Below, piece by piece: positions 1-8,520 of a stretch of 34,467 nt of DNA. The translations under genes were made by a program, and so were the position numbers. Under the pieces are notes generated by a model. The model made no database searches and had not been told where the DNA came from. It saw only the letters and a program-made list of their open reading frames with translations. The number at the start of each line of letters is the position of its first letter. The first letter of the stretch is position 1. The stretch is from DASQDT01 sp036380435 (GTDB lineage: Bacteria; Acidobacteriota; Blastocatellia; Pyrinomonadales; Pyrinomonadaceae), in NCBI GenBank assembly GCA_036380435.1, contig DASVES010000447.1, forward strand, positions 1-34,467. Direction: 5' to 3'.

Positions 1-164
1 CGCTTGAAGACGCGGCCGTTGTGCCACGCGAAGCGGTAGTAGTAGGGGCCGTGGAGCGGGCCGCGGGCGCAGCGGCAGTTGGCCTTGCCGCAGCGCTTGT
101 ACTGTTGGCAGACCGCGCCGGTGAACATCCCGTCGGGCGGAATCTTGGGTAAAGGTTTTCTCAT
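1..164 (-). CDS. DUF6788-like small protein, 3' end cut off by the window
   Basis: Reading the minus strand from the ATG at 164-162 gives about 54 residues that run off the window edge. A Cys-rich segment, CGKANCRCARG, is followed by HGPYYYRF. A Cys-x4-Cys-x-Cys cluster followed by HGPYYY is what I associate with the DUF6788 family of short proteins, which often lie near mobile or accessory genes. The cysteines suggest metal binding, but no function is established. No clear Shine-Dalgarno sequence precedes the ATG, and the C-terminus is not visible. The family call is from motif memory and was not searched. Confidence 0.7.
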   Translation of the reverse strand, partial: MRKPLPKIPPDGMFTGAVCQQYKRCGKANCRCARGPLHGPYYYRFAWHNGRVFK

Positions 165-303
165 GTTATTTGCGCTCACGCGGCAGGCGGGCCCGCGAAG
201 GATTCTTTTTTCCTGATGCGGATAAAGCCAAGTGTGGCGACCTCCACTCACGCACGAAAGGGCCATCTCTCGGGTGACGACGGTGTCCCCGGTTCCGTTC
301 GCT

Positions 304-324
304 GGAACGATTCGGGAACGATTC
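304..324. promoter_or_regulatory. Direct repeat GGAACGATTC x2, possible regulator site
   Basis: The 10-mer GGAACGATTC occurs at 304-313 and again at 315-324, so the copies start 11 nt apart, about one helical turn. They lie in the 260-nt spacer between the divergent genes ending at 164 and starting at 425. A side-by-side operator is possible, but no -35/-10 pair can be placed with confidence. The rest of the spacer shows nothing I can name. Confidence 0.2.
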
Positions 325-424
325 TTCCCTCATCTTCAGTGTTATACTGCGCACCTTGCTTCACCTGTGATGGCTGCAACCTTGGTTAAAATCTAAGTTC
401 TCGCACGTTCCCGCGCCTTAGCTC

Positions 425-778
425 ATGACTACAGATCAGAACTGCCTCTTCTGCAAAATCGTCGCGGGCGAGATTCCCGCGCAAATCGTCCACACGGACG
501 ACCACACGGTTGCCTTCCGCGACATCAACCCCCAAGCGCCCACACACGTCCTCGTCATCCCGCGCCGGCACATCGCCTCACTCGAAGAGGCGACACAATC
601 GGACGAGAGCGTGCTCGGCCGACTGCTCCTCACGGCCGCGCGCGTCGCCCGCGACGAGGGGCTGGCCGAGGGCGGCTACCGCACCGTCATCAACACGGGC
701 GCGGGCGCCGGCCAGTCAGTCTTTCACATCCACGCCCACGTCATCGGCGGCCGCCCGCTCGCGTGGCCGCCGGGTTGA
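425..778 (+). CDS. HIT family protein (HinT/PKCI-type nucleotide hydrolase)
   Basis: This 117-residue protein has the family signature near its C-terminus. The histidine triad H101-x-H103-x-H105 sits in QSVFHIHAHVIGG, and H103 and H105 are the usual nucleophile and assistant. The N-terminus CLFCKIVAGEIPA and the segment PTHVLVIPRRH are typical of the HinT branch, which hydrolyses purine nucleoside phosphoramidates in the cytoplasm. Length is normal for the family. The ATG at 425 is chosen because the protein then starts just before the conserved CLFC block. No Shine-Dalgarno sequence is visible ahead of it. The hydrolase at 841 follows in the same direction after 62 nt and could be co-transcribed. 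Confidence 0.95.
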   Translation: MTTDQNCLFCKIVAGEIPAQIVHTDDHTVAFRDINPQAPTHVLVIPRRHIASLEEATQSDESVLGRLLLTAARVARDEGLAEGGYRTVINTGAGAGQSVFHIHAHVIGGRPLAWPPG

Positions 779-840
779 GCGAACGCGCTGTGCTCTGCTC
801 GTGGTGAATCGCGACTTTGAAAACGCGAACGGAGGCCGAC

Positions 841-2508
841 ATGAAGAACCTGATCTGCGCGCTCGTCACGCTCGCCCTCGTCTTGCTCGCCTCGCCGCGC
901 ACGCCGCGGGCGCAAGCAGGGCCGCAACAGTCGAGCGGCGCTTACCGGATGTTCCTCGGCGCGCAGGAGATTGGCACCGAGACTTACGTGATGAGCGCGG
1001 AGCCGGACGGCACGCGCCGCGCGGAGGCGGAGCTGGTCTTCGGGGTGAACAGGTCGAAGGCGACGACCATCGCCGCGCCGAACCGGCCCGTGAGCTTCAC
1101 GGTCGAGGCGGGCGGGGCGCGGCTGCTCGCGGTGGAGTTCACGGCCGACGGGGCGAAGGTGACGGCCGCCGGCCAGACGCCGCGCGAGTTGAAGACCGCG
1201 GCCACGGTGATTCTGGAGAACGCCGTCTGGCATCACTACAACTACCTGCTCGCGCAGTACGACGCCGGGCGCGGGGGCGCGCAGCAGTTCGTCGCCTTCC
1301 TCCCGAGTCAGGCCACGCAGTTCACACTCCAGTTGGAGCGAGTCGGCACGCCCACGTTCACGGTCGGCGGCCGGCAGGTCGCCACAGAGCACTACCGCGC
1401 GACGATGGGTCAGGGTCTCTCCGTGGAGTTGTGGGCCGACGCGGCGCGCGTGCCGCTCCTGATACGCGTCCCGGCGCAGGGCGTCAGGGTCGTCCATGTA
1501 GGCTCCGAGGCGCTCGCCGAGGCGATCAGCCCGTCGGCCCCGGCCGCGCCGCCCGCGACGGCCGCGAACGAGGCGTACACGAGCGAGGAGGTGACGTTTA
1601 AGAACGGCGACGTGACGCTCGCCGGCACGCTGACGCTGCCGCGCCGGGGCGCTGCGCCACACCCGGCGGCCGTCATCATCACCGGCTCCGGCGGTCAGGA
1701 TCGCGACGGCTCGAACGTCCTCAACCTCTACCGGCGCATCGCCGAACAACTCTCCGCGAGCGGCGTCGCCGTCCTGCGCGTGGACGACCGCGGCATGGGC
1801 AAGAGCGTGATGCCGAAGATGACCTCAGTCTCCTATCGCGATCTGATTAACGACACCCGCGCCGCCTTCGACTACGTCGCGGCCCGCAGGGAGATCGACC
1901 CGAAGCGCGTCGCGCTCGTCGGCCACAGCGAGGGCGCGCAGACGGCTTTGAGCATCGCGGCCGAAGACGGGCGCGTCGGGGCCGTCGCGCTCCTTGCCGG
2001 CGCTTCGCGCCCCGTCAACCACATCGTCTACGAGCAGGCGCTCTACATGATCGCGCTCGGCGAGGCCATCGACCCGTCGGACGCCATGAAGCTGCCGCAA
2101 ATCTCGCGTGACCTGTTGAAGATTTTCGATGACCTGAAGACGCAGCCCGCGCCCGCGCGCCCCGCCGCCGACAAGTACGCGTGGTTCCGCGAGCACGCGG
2201 CGAGCAACCCCATGGAACTCGCCCGGCGCGTGCGCGCTCCCACGCTCGTCCTTAACGGCGAGCGCGATTCACAGGTGCTCCCATACCACGCGCTCGAACT
2301 CGCGCAGGCCCTCGCCGCGGGCGGCAACAGGCAGGTGCGCCTCCGCATCTTCCCGAACCTCACGCACCTCTTTACGCCCTCCGCGCTCGACAAGAGCGTG
2401 ACGGGCGAGCGGTCGGCCGAGGTGAGCGAGGAGTTTTTAAAGACGCTCGCGACGTGGCTCTCGGGCGTGTTCGGGGCGGGAGGGAGGGGGGAAAGGGTAA
2501 AGGGGTAA
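841..2508 (+). CDS. Exported alpha/beta hydrolase (S33/dienelactone-hydrolase-like) with N-terminal beta domain
   Basis: The start at 841 is preceded by GGAGG (831-835) with a 5-nt spacer. It opens a signal peptide (basic KN, hydrophobic LVTLALVLL, cleavage near PRAQA), so I prefer it to the TTG at 817. Residues about 30-230 form a beta-rich domain recalling DUF3108-type proteins. Residues about 240-540 are an alpha/beta hydrolase fold with the nucleophile elbow GHSEG (S363), acid D476 in NGERDS and H509 in LTHLF. The GSGGQDRDGSN loop is typical of exported S33-like peptidases/esterases. Length is 555 residues and the substrate is unknown. The last residues (GERVKG) and the TAA stop are encoded inside the left arm of a G-rich repeat, so the C-terminal tail is probably repeat-derived. 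Confidence 0.88.
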   Translation: MKNLICALVTLALVLLASPRTPRAQAGPQQSSGAYRMFLGAQEIGTETYVMSAEPDGTRRAEAELVFGVNRSKATTIAAPNRPVSFTVEAGGARLLAVEFTADGAKVTAAGQTPRELKTAATVILENAVWHHYNYLLAQYDAGRGGAQQFVAFLPSQATQFTLQLERVGTPTFTVGGRQVATEHYRATMGQGLSVELWADAARVPLLIRVPAQGVRVVHVGSEALAEAISPSAPAAPPATAANEAYTSEEVTFKNGDVTLAGTLTLPRRGAAPHPAAVIITGSGGQDRDGSNVLNLYRRIAEQLSASGVAVLRVDDRGMGKSVMPKMTSVSYRDLINDTRAAFDYVAARREIDPKRVALVGHSEGAQTALSIAAEDGRVGAVALLAGASRPVNHIVYEQALYMIALGEAIDPSDAMKLPQISRDLLKIFDDLKTQPAPARPAADKYAWFREHAASNPMELARRVRAPTLVLNGERDSQVLPYHALELAQALAAGGNRQVRLRIFPNLTHLFTPSALDKSVTGERSAEVSEEFLKTLATWLSGVFGAGGRGERVKG

Positions 2509-2590
2509 AGGGAAAGGGGGAAGGGCGAGGCGCGTGCGTCGGGTGGCCGGCACCCGTCTCCTTTACCCCTTCCCCCTTTCCCTTTACCCC
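2488..2590. repeat. Heptad-period inverted repeat, locus A (GGGTAAA/GGGGAAG units)
   Basis: Left-arm units are ggggaaa 2488, gggtaaa 2495, an 8-nt ggggtaaa 2502, gggaaag 2510 and ggggaag 2517. The right arm at 2560-2590 is C/T-rich. A perfect 23-bp inverted repeat pairs 2502-2524 with 2568-2590 around a 43-nt loop. The stop codon of the hydrolase gene (2506-2508) lies inside the left arm. Arm sequence is close to locus J at 23783. It could act as a terminator-like or 3'-end-stabilising hairpin, but no T-run follows. Confidence 0.9.
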
Positions 2591-2709
2591 TCTTTGGCTC
2601 TTGCGCCCTCCCGCGCCGCCGCAAGCTCCATGCTGAGCATTTGTGCCTTCCGCCGAGAATCGTTAAACTCTACGGTTTGATGAACACCACTATTCCCGGC
2701 AGTGAACAG

Positions 2710-3738
2710 ATGAGCACAGAAACCCTGACCCCGTTCGAGTCATTTCTAAACGAGCACGACGCCGACGCCTGGCAAGGGGCCGTCGCCGAACTGCTCCCGC
2801 ACGTCCACGAGGTTGACCGCAACGCCGTGCAAATCTGGTTCGCCTTCTTCCCGCTGGCGCTCCTGCGCGCCTTCCAGCAGTCGGAAGACCCCGAACGCCT
2901 CGCGGGCGCCTTACAGATGCAGGGCCGCTGGTTGCTCGCGGATCAGATAGACACCTCGCACACGTTCCTCTACGGCCACCGCTACTGGCCCGAGGTCAGA
3001 CGCGCCGTCGCCGCCCTGGCCGAAGCCGGGGACGGACAAACGGACGCGTCGCTCGCGGGCCGGATTCGGGAGCTGGCCGCGCGCGTCGCCTCGGAGTTGA
3101 AGGTCGAGCAGTCGCTCGTCGTCGGCATCGCGGCCGTCGCCTGCATGACGTTGCAACAGGCGGGACTCGAAGCGTTCAAGTCGGCGCCGGGCACAGTCCA
3201 CATCGACAAGAAGTATTTGAAGAAGACGCCCGAGCAAGTCCTGAGCGCGCGCGCGCGCGACGACCGGCAGGGCCTGTTCGGCTTCCTGCGGACGGAGGAC
3301 AAGCTCTGGACGGTGGTGTGGGACGAGCACGATGATGAGCGCCGCTTCAAGGCGATGCACTTGCAGGAAGTCGCCTCGGGCGCGGCCGAGGACAAGCGTC
3401 CGTGGCATGAGTTGGACACGCGATGCACCGTTGACGAGGGGCCGATTCCCGTCCAGTGCCGCTCGGCTTCCTGCGGGACGTGCTGGGTGGGCGTGCTCGG
3501 CGGGGCGGAGAAGCTGACGGAAGTGGCCGCGCGCGAGCGTCGCAAGATGCCCGAGATGGGCTACATCGACACGGACGAAGCGCGCCCGCTCATTCGCCTG
3601 TCGTGTCAGGCGCAGGCGACGGGCGCGCTCTCCATCGTCATCCCGCCCTGGAACGGCTTCTTCGGCAAGTATCTCAAGCGGCAGCGCGAGGCCGCCGCAG
3701 TGGGCGAGACGGTTCAGACGAGCGAGGCGACGGCGTGA
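2710..3738 (+). CDS. Protein with C-terminal [2Fe-2S] ferredoxin-type domain
   Basis: The protein has 342 residues from the ATG at 2710 (an in-frame ATG at 2680 would add 10; neither has a good Shine-Dalgarno). The C-terminal third carries plant-type ferredoxin cysteines, C250-x4-C255-x2-C258-x40-C299, in VQCRSASCGTCWVG and LSCQAQ, which should ligate a 2Fe-2S cluster. The N-terminal 230 residues are mostly helical and I recognise no family. They include WFAFFPLALL and GRWLLADQ. An electron-transfer or redox-sensing role is inferred from the cluster only. The next gene begins inside this one's stop codon, so the two products are probably made together. Confidence 0.8.
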   Translation: MSTETLTPFESFLNEHDADAWQGAVAELLPHVHEVDRNAVQIWFAFFPLALLRAFQQSEDPERLAGALQMQGRWLLADQIDTSHTFLYGHRYWPEVRRAVAALAEAGDGQTDASLAGRIRELAARVASELKVEQSLVVGIAAVACMTLQQAGLEAFKSAPGTVHIDKKYLKKTPEQVLSARARDDRQGLFGFLRTEDKLWTVVWDEHDDERRFKAMHLQEVASGAAEDKRPWHELDTRCTVDEGPIPVQCRSASCGTCWVGVLGGAEKLTEVAARERRKMPEMGYIDTDEARPLIRLSCQAQATGALSIVIPPWNGFFGKYLKRQREAAAVGETVQTSEATA

Positions 3739-4310
3739 GCGATAGGCTGATGGGCGAAGACACTGGGGCGGGAGGCGCGGGGCAACATCAGGAGCACCGC
3801 CCGCCGTCGCTCCGGCGCGACGCCGAGGGGCGCGTCGTGCCCTCCACACTCGCCGAACTCATCCAGTGGTTCCTCGACTACGACGAGCGCGTCGCCGTCG
3901 TCCGCTTCCCCGCCGTCGAATCTCTCTTCCAGTGGAAGCAGCAGGAGGCGCTCAAGGCCGAGCCGGACGCCTTCGCCTTCAACACGGCGGAAGACCGCCT
4001 CGCCGTCGGCGTCATGCAGGCGCTCCAGACCTACCAGACCGAGCGCGCGCTCCACGACTGGCTCAAGGAACTGCTCGGCGCGCTCGACGACGCCACCAAG
4101 ACCAACGAGGCCATCCTCGAAGCCTACGGCCTCCACTACGGCGAGGAGCATTCAGTCATCGAAGAGGCCGAGAAGATTCCCACTCGGCGCGAGCGCGACG
4201 TTTATCTGACCTGTTGCTGGCTGGAGACGCTATGCACGGCCGAGGCGCGCGTCCTCGGCTGGGCCTATCAGGAGCTTTACGGCCGGCCTTTTCATCCGCA
4301 GAATTTTTAA
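3735..4310 (+). CDS. Unknown protein translationally coupled to the ferredoxin-domain gene
   Basis: The GTG at 3735-3737 overlaps the upstream stop TGA at 3736-3738 (GTGA junction), which indicates translational coupling. A GAGG lies about 7-10 nt upstream. An alternative start is the ATG at 3750. The 191-residue product is soluble and helical, with LAELIQWFLDYDERVAVVRF near residue 45 and a Cys-containing TCCWLETLCTAEARVLGW segment near the C-terminus. I recognise no family. Tight coupling suggests it is a partner or maturation factor for the 2Fe-2S protein. That is inference from context only. Confidence 0.75.
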   Translation: MSDRLMGEDTGAGGAGQHQEHRPPSLRRDAEGRVVPSTLAELIQWFLDYDERVAVVRFPAVESLFQWKQQEALKAEPDAFAFNTAEDRLAVGVMQALQTYQTERALHDWLKELLGALDDATKTNEAILEAYGLHYGEEHSVIEEAEKIPTRRERDVYLTCCWLETLCTAEARVLGWAYQELYGRPFHPQNF

Positions 4311-4360
4311 ATAGAATCGCGGCGCACTGTTTATAAGGGCCGCCGACGTGAACCGAACAG

Positions 4361-4630
4361 ATGGCTAAAGAACCGACTAATTACACCAACACTTCGCAGA
4401 CGGTCGTCGTCGATGCCGACACCTTCGAGTTCGAGACGCTTGAAGAGAACAACGGCGTCGCCACCGTCGTCCGCTTCCGGGTGGAGAACGAAGACGTGCG
4501 CGCCGGCGACGTGCTCCTCGTGCTCTCCGGCACCGACATCCACTTCCACGGCATGATCGGCCGCATCGAAGAAGGCCACGGCACCGCCACCGACCGCCGC
4601 GGCTCCCTCCTCCCCGCCACCGTGCAGTAA
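4361..4630 (+). CDS. Small unknown protein (89 residues)
   Basis: The ATG at 4361 opens an 89-codon frame with normal codon use for the window. The product looks like a small beta barrel, with alternating strands such as TVVVDADTFEFETL, VVRFRVENEDV and VLLVLSG. It is acidic, with no signal peptide or membrane segment. I recognise no family. It lies 50 nt after the preceding gene in the same direction. Its TAA stop (4628-4630) touches the first unit of repeat locus B. Confidence 0.65.
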   Translation: MAKEPTNYTNTSQTVVVDADTFEFETLEENNGVATVVRFRVENEDVRAGDVLLVLSGTDIHFHGMIGRIEEGHGTATDRRGSLLPATVQ

Positions 4631-4938
4631 AGGCAAAAGTGAGAAAGCCGGGCCGCGAGCGTCCACGAGCCGCCGGAGGCGGCGGAAGAATGTAGCCCAC
4701 GGCGTGAGCCGTGGGGACAGTCACGAGAAAGATTTGAAAGCCCCGGAGGGGCGAAAGAACCTCAGGCCGCGTTACGCGCTGGTTGAGGTTCTTTCGCCCC
4801 ACCGGGGCTCCGTTAATTATGTCCCGCGTTTACCCCGGTCTCACGACCGGGGCTACATTCTGCCGCCGCTACGCGGCTCACGGACGTCTGCGATGACGTC
4901 GCGCGGCTTCGGCAATCTCACTTTTGCCTTTTGCCTTA
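4630..4938. repeat. Composite repeat, locus B: AAGGCAA heptads enclosing REP-like hairpins
   Basis: This 309-nt block fills the whole gap between two convergent stop codons. The outer arms aaggcaaaagtgag (4630-4643) and its complement (4917-4930, continued by another heptad to 4938) form a 14-bp stem. Inside is a second inverted pair, gaatgtagccc at 4688-4698 and 4850-4860. It flanks the small hairpin 4696-4715 (cccacggc/gccgtggg), a large hairpin pairing 4739-4764 with 4784-4809 (26 bp, one mismatch), and another hairpin near 4832-4852 (ccccggtc/gaccgggg). The inner part looks like the REP-type palindromes mobilised by RAYT/IS200-like enzymes. No such enzyme is in the window. It may double as a bidirectional terminator. 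Confidence 0.85.
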
Positions 4939-7900
4939 TCAAGTCGCGGCCGGCTCTTTACGCAGCGTGAAGAGCGTGCCGCCGCCCTCCGTGTCGGGGC
5001 GACGCTGCCAGCGCACTTCGGCGTCGATCATCGAGGCGCGGGCGCGGATGGAGGCGAGGCCGCGCTCACCGCGCGACTTCCGGCGGTCAGTGTCGAAGCC
5101 GCGGCCGTCGTCTTCGAGCGTGAGGTGGAAGACGCCTTCGTCCGTGGCCGAGACGAAGAGGCGGACGCGGCGCGCGGCGGCGTGGCGGCAGACGTTGCTG
5201 ACGGCCTCCTGCACGATGCGGTAGACCTGCATCTGCACGCCGGGCGCGAAGTGCAGGCGCTCCTCAAGGTGCTCGTCGCACGAGAACTCGTAGATGAACT
5301 TGCAGTCGGGCGGCATGTGCGCGACGCGCTCGGCCAAGGCCCACTCCAGCGCGGCGGCGAACCCCACGTTCTCCAGCACCGACGGACTCAGGTCTTCGCA
5401 GATGCGTCGAATCTCCTGCGAGACCGACTCGATCTCGGCGCGCAACACCGCGGGGTCGAGCGCGGGCGCTAGTGTGCGTGCCGGAGCATCGGGAGCGTGC
5501 GCGCCGCCGCCTGAGACTTCCGCCGTCGCCATGGCGGCGGGCGCAGTAGTCGCCGGGGCGGGCGCTTCGGTCGCGCCGGCGGGGCGCATCTCGTCGGCGA
5601 GGAGCATGAGGCGTCGGAGGTCTGCAAGCGTCTGGTCGTGGAGGTCGCGGGCGATGCGGCGGCGCTCGCTCTCGGCCTCGTTGGCTAGTTGCAGGCGAGC
5701 GGCGGCGAGCTGGCGATTGGCTTCCAGTAGGTCGGAGCCGGCGCGCACGATCTTGCGGTGCTGGACGTAGCCCCAGACGAGCGCGACGAGCGAGAGCGCG
5801 AGCAGCACCGAGAGCGCCGTGATCGTCCACGGGAACGGCGCGCGCTCGACGACGAACTCGAAGCCGAAGGGGGCGGACGCGACGAGGTCGATGGTGAAGG
5901 CGCGCGCCGTGATGCGGTAGCGACCGGGCCGCAAGCCCTCGACGCGAAACTGCGCGTCGTGCGCGAGCTTGCGGGTGATGGTTTTGCCAGCATCGTCCGT
6001 AAGGAGGAAGGCGTATTGGAACTGCTCGGGGAAGGTGCGCGAGGAGTTGGCCGCCACGTCGAGCACGAGGCCGTTTTGCGGGTAGGCGAGGTAGAGGCCG
6101 CGGCGCTCGCCGTCGCGACCCGCGCCTTCTAAGTCTTCGAGTGCGAGCGGGCGCGCGGCGACGACCTGCACGGGGCGGATGACGGGCGGGGCGGCGCCCG
6201 GCCCGTAGAGCGCGATGCCGCGTGAGGTGCCGACGACGAGCGTCTGTTCGTCGCCGTCTTCACGCGGGAGCGTTGAGCTGAGCAGCGCGAAGGCGTTCTG
6301 CGAGGGCAGACCCTGCTCGGCGTCGAGCGCCGCGGTGACGGGGCCGAACTGTTCGTCGAGCAGAACCTTGATGACGCCGCCGCCGGCCGTCGCGCACCAC
6401 GCCTGCGGCGGCGCGGGCCGTGAGGCTTCGGCGGCGGCGGCGGCGTCGCCGCCCACGGCGGCGACTGTCTGCGGCAGCGCGGCGAGGACGGAGCGCGCGT
6501 CCCTGCCGGGCGCGGCCTCGACGAGTGCGCCGCCGGGCGCCTGTGCGTAGAGGCCGCGGTTGGTGGCGAGCCAGAGCCAGCCGCCGGGGCCGCTGCTCAC
6601 GCCGTAGACCGTGCTTGCGCCGAGCGGTTCATGGGCCGGCTCCGTCTTCACGCCGCCCTCGGCGTCGAGGTAGAAGACGCCGCCCGTCGTCCCGACCCAG
6701 AGACGCCCCGCCTGTTCGTCGGCGTGGAGACTGATCGCCTCCTGACCCCGCGCGTTGTCCGCCTCGGAGCGGGGCCAGAGGATCGTGCGCCGCAACTCTT
6801 CGTCGAGGCGTTCGACGCCGCGGCCCCACGTCGCGATGTAGGTCACTCCGCCGAGGACGGCGACGGCGCGGATCGTCCCCGCGACGACCGGCGGCGCCAC
6901 GGGCCGGCTGACGGGCTTCTCCGGCTCGACCCGTTCAGGGGCGGCCGCTACTTTTTGTTCGGGCTGGCCCTCGGCCGACTGCTGCGCGGGCGTCGCAGTG
7001 GGAGCGGCGGCGACCACTGCTCCGTCGGCGGCGACCGCTCCCGCCTGTTCGGCCTTCGTCTTCGCGCCGTCTTCCGCTTCGTCGCCGCCCTCGTCTTTCT
7101 TCTCTTCAGGTTTGAAACGGATCGTGCCCGGCGCGGCCGACTTGTCCGGCGCGAGACTCGCGTAGAGGCCGCCGGCCGAGGCGACGAGCACGCGGCCGCG
7201 CCGGTCTTCGGCGATTGAGTAGACGGTGCGGCGGCCGATCTCTTCGACCGCGCGCCACGCGATTCCCTCACGCTCGCGCACGTAGAGGCCGCGATTCGTG
7301 CCGGCGAGCAAGCGCCCCGAAGAGGTTCGGTAGAGCGCGCGGACGAAGTTGCCGTCGAGTTCTTCGGCGACGTTCTCGACCCGCAGGCCGCGCGGGTCGT
7401 AGCGGCAGACACCGCGGTCGGTGCCAAACCAGGCGACGCCCTCGCGGTCGATGAAGACGGAGTAGACGCGGTCGGAGCGGAGCGCCCCGGCCGTCCCGGC
7501 AAAGGTGAAGCGTTCGATTCTTCGGCCCTCGCGCATGTGGAAGACGCCGCGGCCGTCGGTGCCGACGTAGAGGTCGCCGCGCGCGTCGAAGCGGAGCGCG
7601 TTGACCGTGCCCGTCGCTTCGCCGGCGACCTTCGCGGCGCGCGCGCTCGACGCGTCGGCCGTCGCGGCGGCGGCGGCGTCCGACTCGTCCACGCGGAAGA
7701 TTCCGCTCTCGGAGGCGGGGGCCTGCGCGCCCGCGTGGAGACGGCCTGCGCCGTCGCGCTCCAGCGCCTCGAAGAAGAAGGCGCGTGGCCGCGACACGAC
7801 CTCGCGCACGGCGCCGCCGCGCTCGACGGATAGCAGGCCGCGCCCACGCGTGCCGACGAGGATGGTCTCGCCGGCCGCGGCAAGGCTCGTCAGTTCGAGC

Positions 7901-8520
7901 GGCGGGCGAGTGGATGAAGTGGAAGCGGAAGAGGACGTGCCCGGCGGCGGCTGCGCGGGGAGGATTTGTTCGGCGAGCGGCTCGGCGGTGTAAGTGCCGT
8001 CGTCTTTCCGGCGACAGTCGAAGACGAGGCCGTCTGAGGTGGCAACGACGGCGCGTCCGCGCGTGGGCGTGATGATGGCGGCGACGCGCTTGCCCTTCGT
8101 CTCGGGGATTGACTTGAACTCGCCGGCGCTCGTCCGCAGGTAAGCGCCGTCGTCGGTGCCGACCCAGAGCGCGCCCTCTTCGTCGGCGCGCAGAGCGAGG
8201 ACGCGCGCGGCGGCGAGTCCCGCTTCGGTGACGGTCTGCGTGCGCCGGCCGTCGTAGCGCGCCAGTCCCGCGTCGGTGCCGAACCACAGATGCCCTTCGG
8301 CGTCCTGCGCGATGGCGCGCACGCGGTCTGACGGCAGACCGTGGAAGAGTGTGACGGCGCCCCAGCGGTGGAACGTCGCGGCCTGCGCGGGCGACTCCTC
8401 GGCGTCGCGCTTCTGCGCTAAGGCGCAGAAGAAGGCAACAGTAAAAAGGCAAAAGGCAAAAGTTACGGAGAGAAGCGCGTGGGGTCGTGGTTTGGAAAGA
8501 GTTGTGCGGGCGCTTCCCAC
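4939..8520 (-). CDS. Periplasmic-propeller (reporter-type) sensor histidine kinase
   Basis: The protein has 1193 residues from the in-frame GTG at 8520. Upstream in-frame codons overlap the regulator gene, and no ATG occurs before the mature domain. Order: signal peptide (cleavage near ALA-Q, about residue 33); two-component propeller repeats about 45-790 with recurring LWFGTDAGL/LWVGTDDG motifs; Y_Y_Y-like beta domain about 800-885; one membrane helix about 896-918; HisKA_3 with RDLHDQ (H961); HATPase_c with EAVSNVCRHA and DDGRGFD, ending at 1193. Low-complexity Ala/Pro/Glu stretches interrupt the propeller (about 470-545) and the HisKA-HATPase linker. It should sense a periplasmic ligand and phosphorylate the LuxR-type regulator encoded 32 nt upstream. 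The signal-peptide core is encoded by repeat locus C. Confidence 0.9.
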   Translation of the reverse strand: MGSARTTLSKPRPHALLSVTFAFCLFTVAFFCALAQKRDAEESPAQAATFHRWGAVTLFHGLPSDRVRAIAQDAEGHLWFGTDAGLARYDGRRTQTVTEAGLAAARVLALRADEEGALWVGTDDGAYLRTSAGEFKSIPETKGKRVAAIITPTRGRAVVATSDGLVFDCRRKDDGTYTAEPLAEQILPAQPPPGTSSSASTSSTRPPLELTSLAAAGETILVGTRGRGLLSVERGGAVREVVSRPRAFFFEALERDGAGRLHAGAQAPASESGIFRVDESDAAAAATADASSARAAKVAGEATGTVNALRFDARGDLYVGTDGRGVFHMREGRRIERFTFAGTAGALRSDRVYSVFIDREGVAWFGTDRGVCRYDPRGLRVENVAEELDGNFVRALYRTSSGRLLAGTNRGLYVREREGIAWRAVEEIGRRTVYSIAEDRRGRVLVASAGGLYASLAPDKSAAPGTIRFKPEEKKDEGGDEAEDGAKTKAEQAGAVAADGAVVAAAPTATPAQQSAEGQPEQKVAAAPERVEPEKPVSRPVAPPVVAGTIRAVAVLGGVTYIATWGRGVERLDEELRRTILWPRSEADNARGQEAISLHADEQAGRLWVGTTGGVFYLDAEGGVKTEPAHEPLGASTVYGVSSGPGGWLWLATNRGLYAQAPGGALVEAAPGRDARSVLAALPQTVAAVGGDAAAAAEASRPAPPQAWCATAGGGVIKVLLDEQFGPVTAALDAEQGLPSQNAFALLSSTLPREDGDEQTLVVGTSRGIALYGPGAAPPVIRPVQVVAARPLALEDLEGAGRDGERRGLYLAYPQNGLVLDVAANSSRTFPEQFQYAFLLTDDAGKTITRKLAHDAQFRVEGLRPGRYRITARAFTIDLVASAPFGFEFVVERAPFPWTITALSVLLALSLVALVWGYVQHRKIVRAGSDLLEANRQLAAARLQLANEAESERRRIARDLHDQTLADLRRLMLLADEMRPAGATEAPAPATTAPAAMATAEVSGGGAHAPDAPARTLAPALDPAVLRAEIESVSQEIRRICEDLSPSVLENVGFAAALEWALAERVAHMPPDCKFIYEFSCDEHLEERLHFAPGVQMQVYRIVQEAVSNVCRHAAARRVRLFVSATDEGVFHLTLEDDGRGFDTDRRKSRGERGLASIRARASMIDAEVRWQRRPDTEGGGTLFTLRKEPAAT

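Noticed and set aside
166..354. 62-codon minus frame ending 1 nt before the DUF6788-like ATG
   Set aside because: Arg/Ser/Pro-rich with no motif, and no sign of coding selection. It runs through the spacer that should hold divergent promoters.
4923..5472. Plus-strand frame opposite the kinase catalytic domain
   Set aside because: The minus frame has HisKA and HATPase motifs; the plus frame is an antisense shadow.
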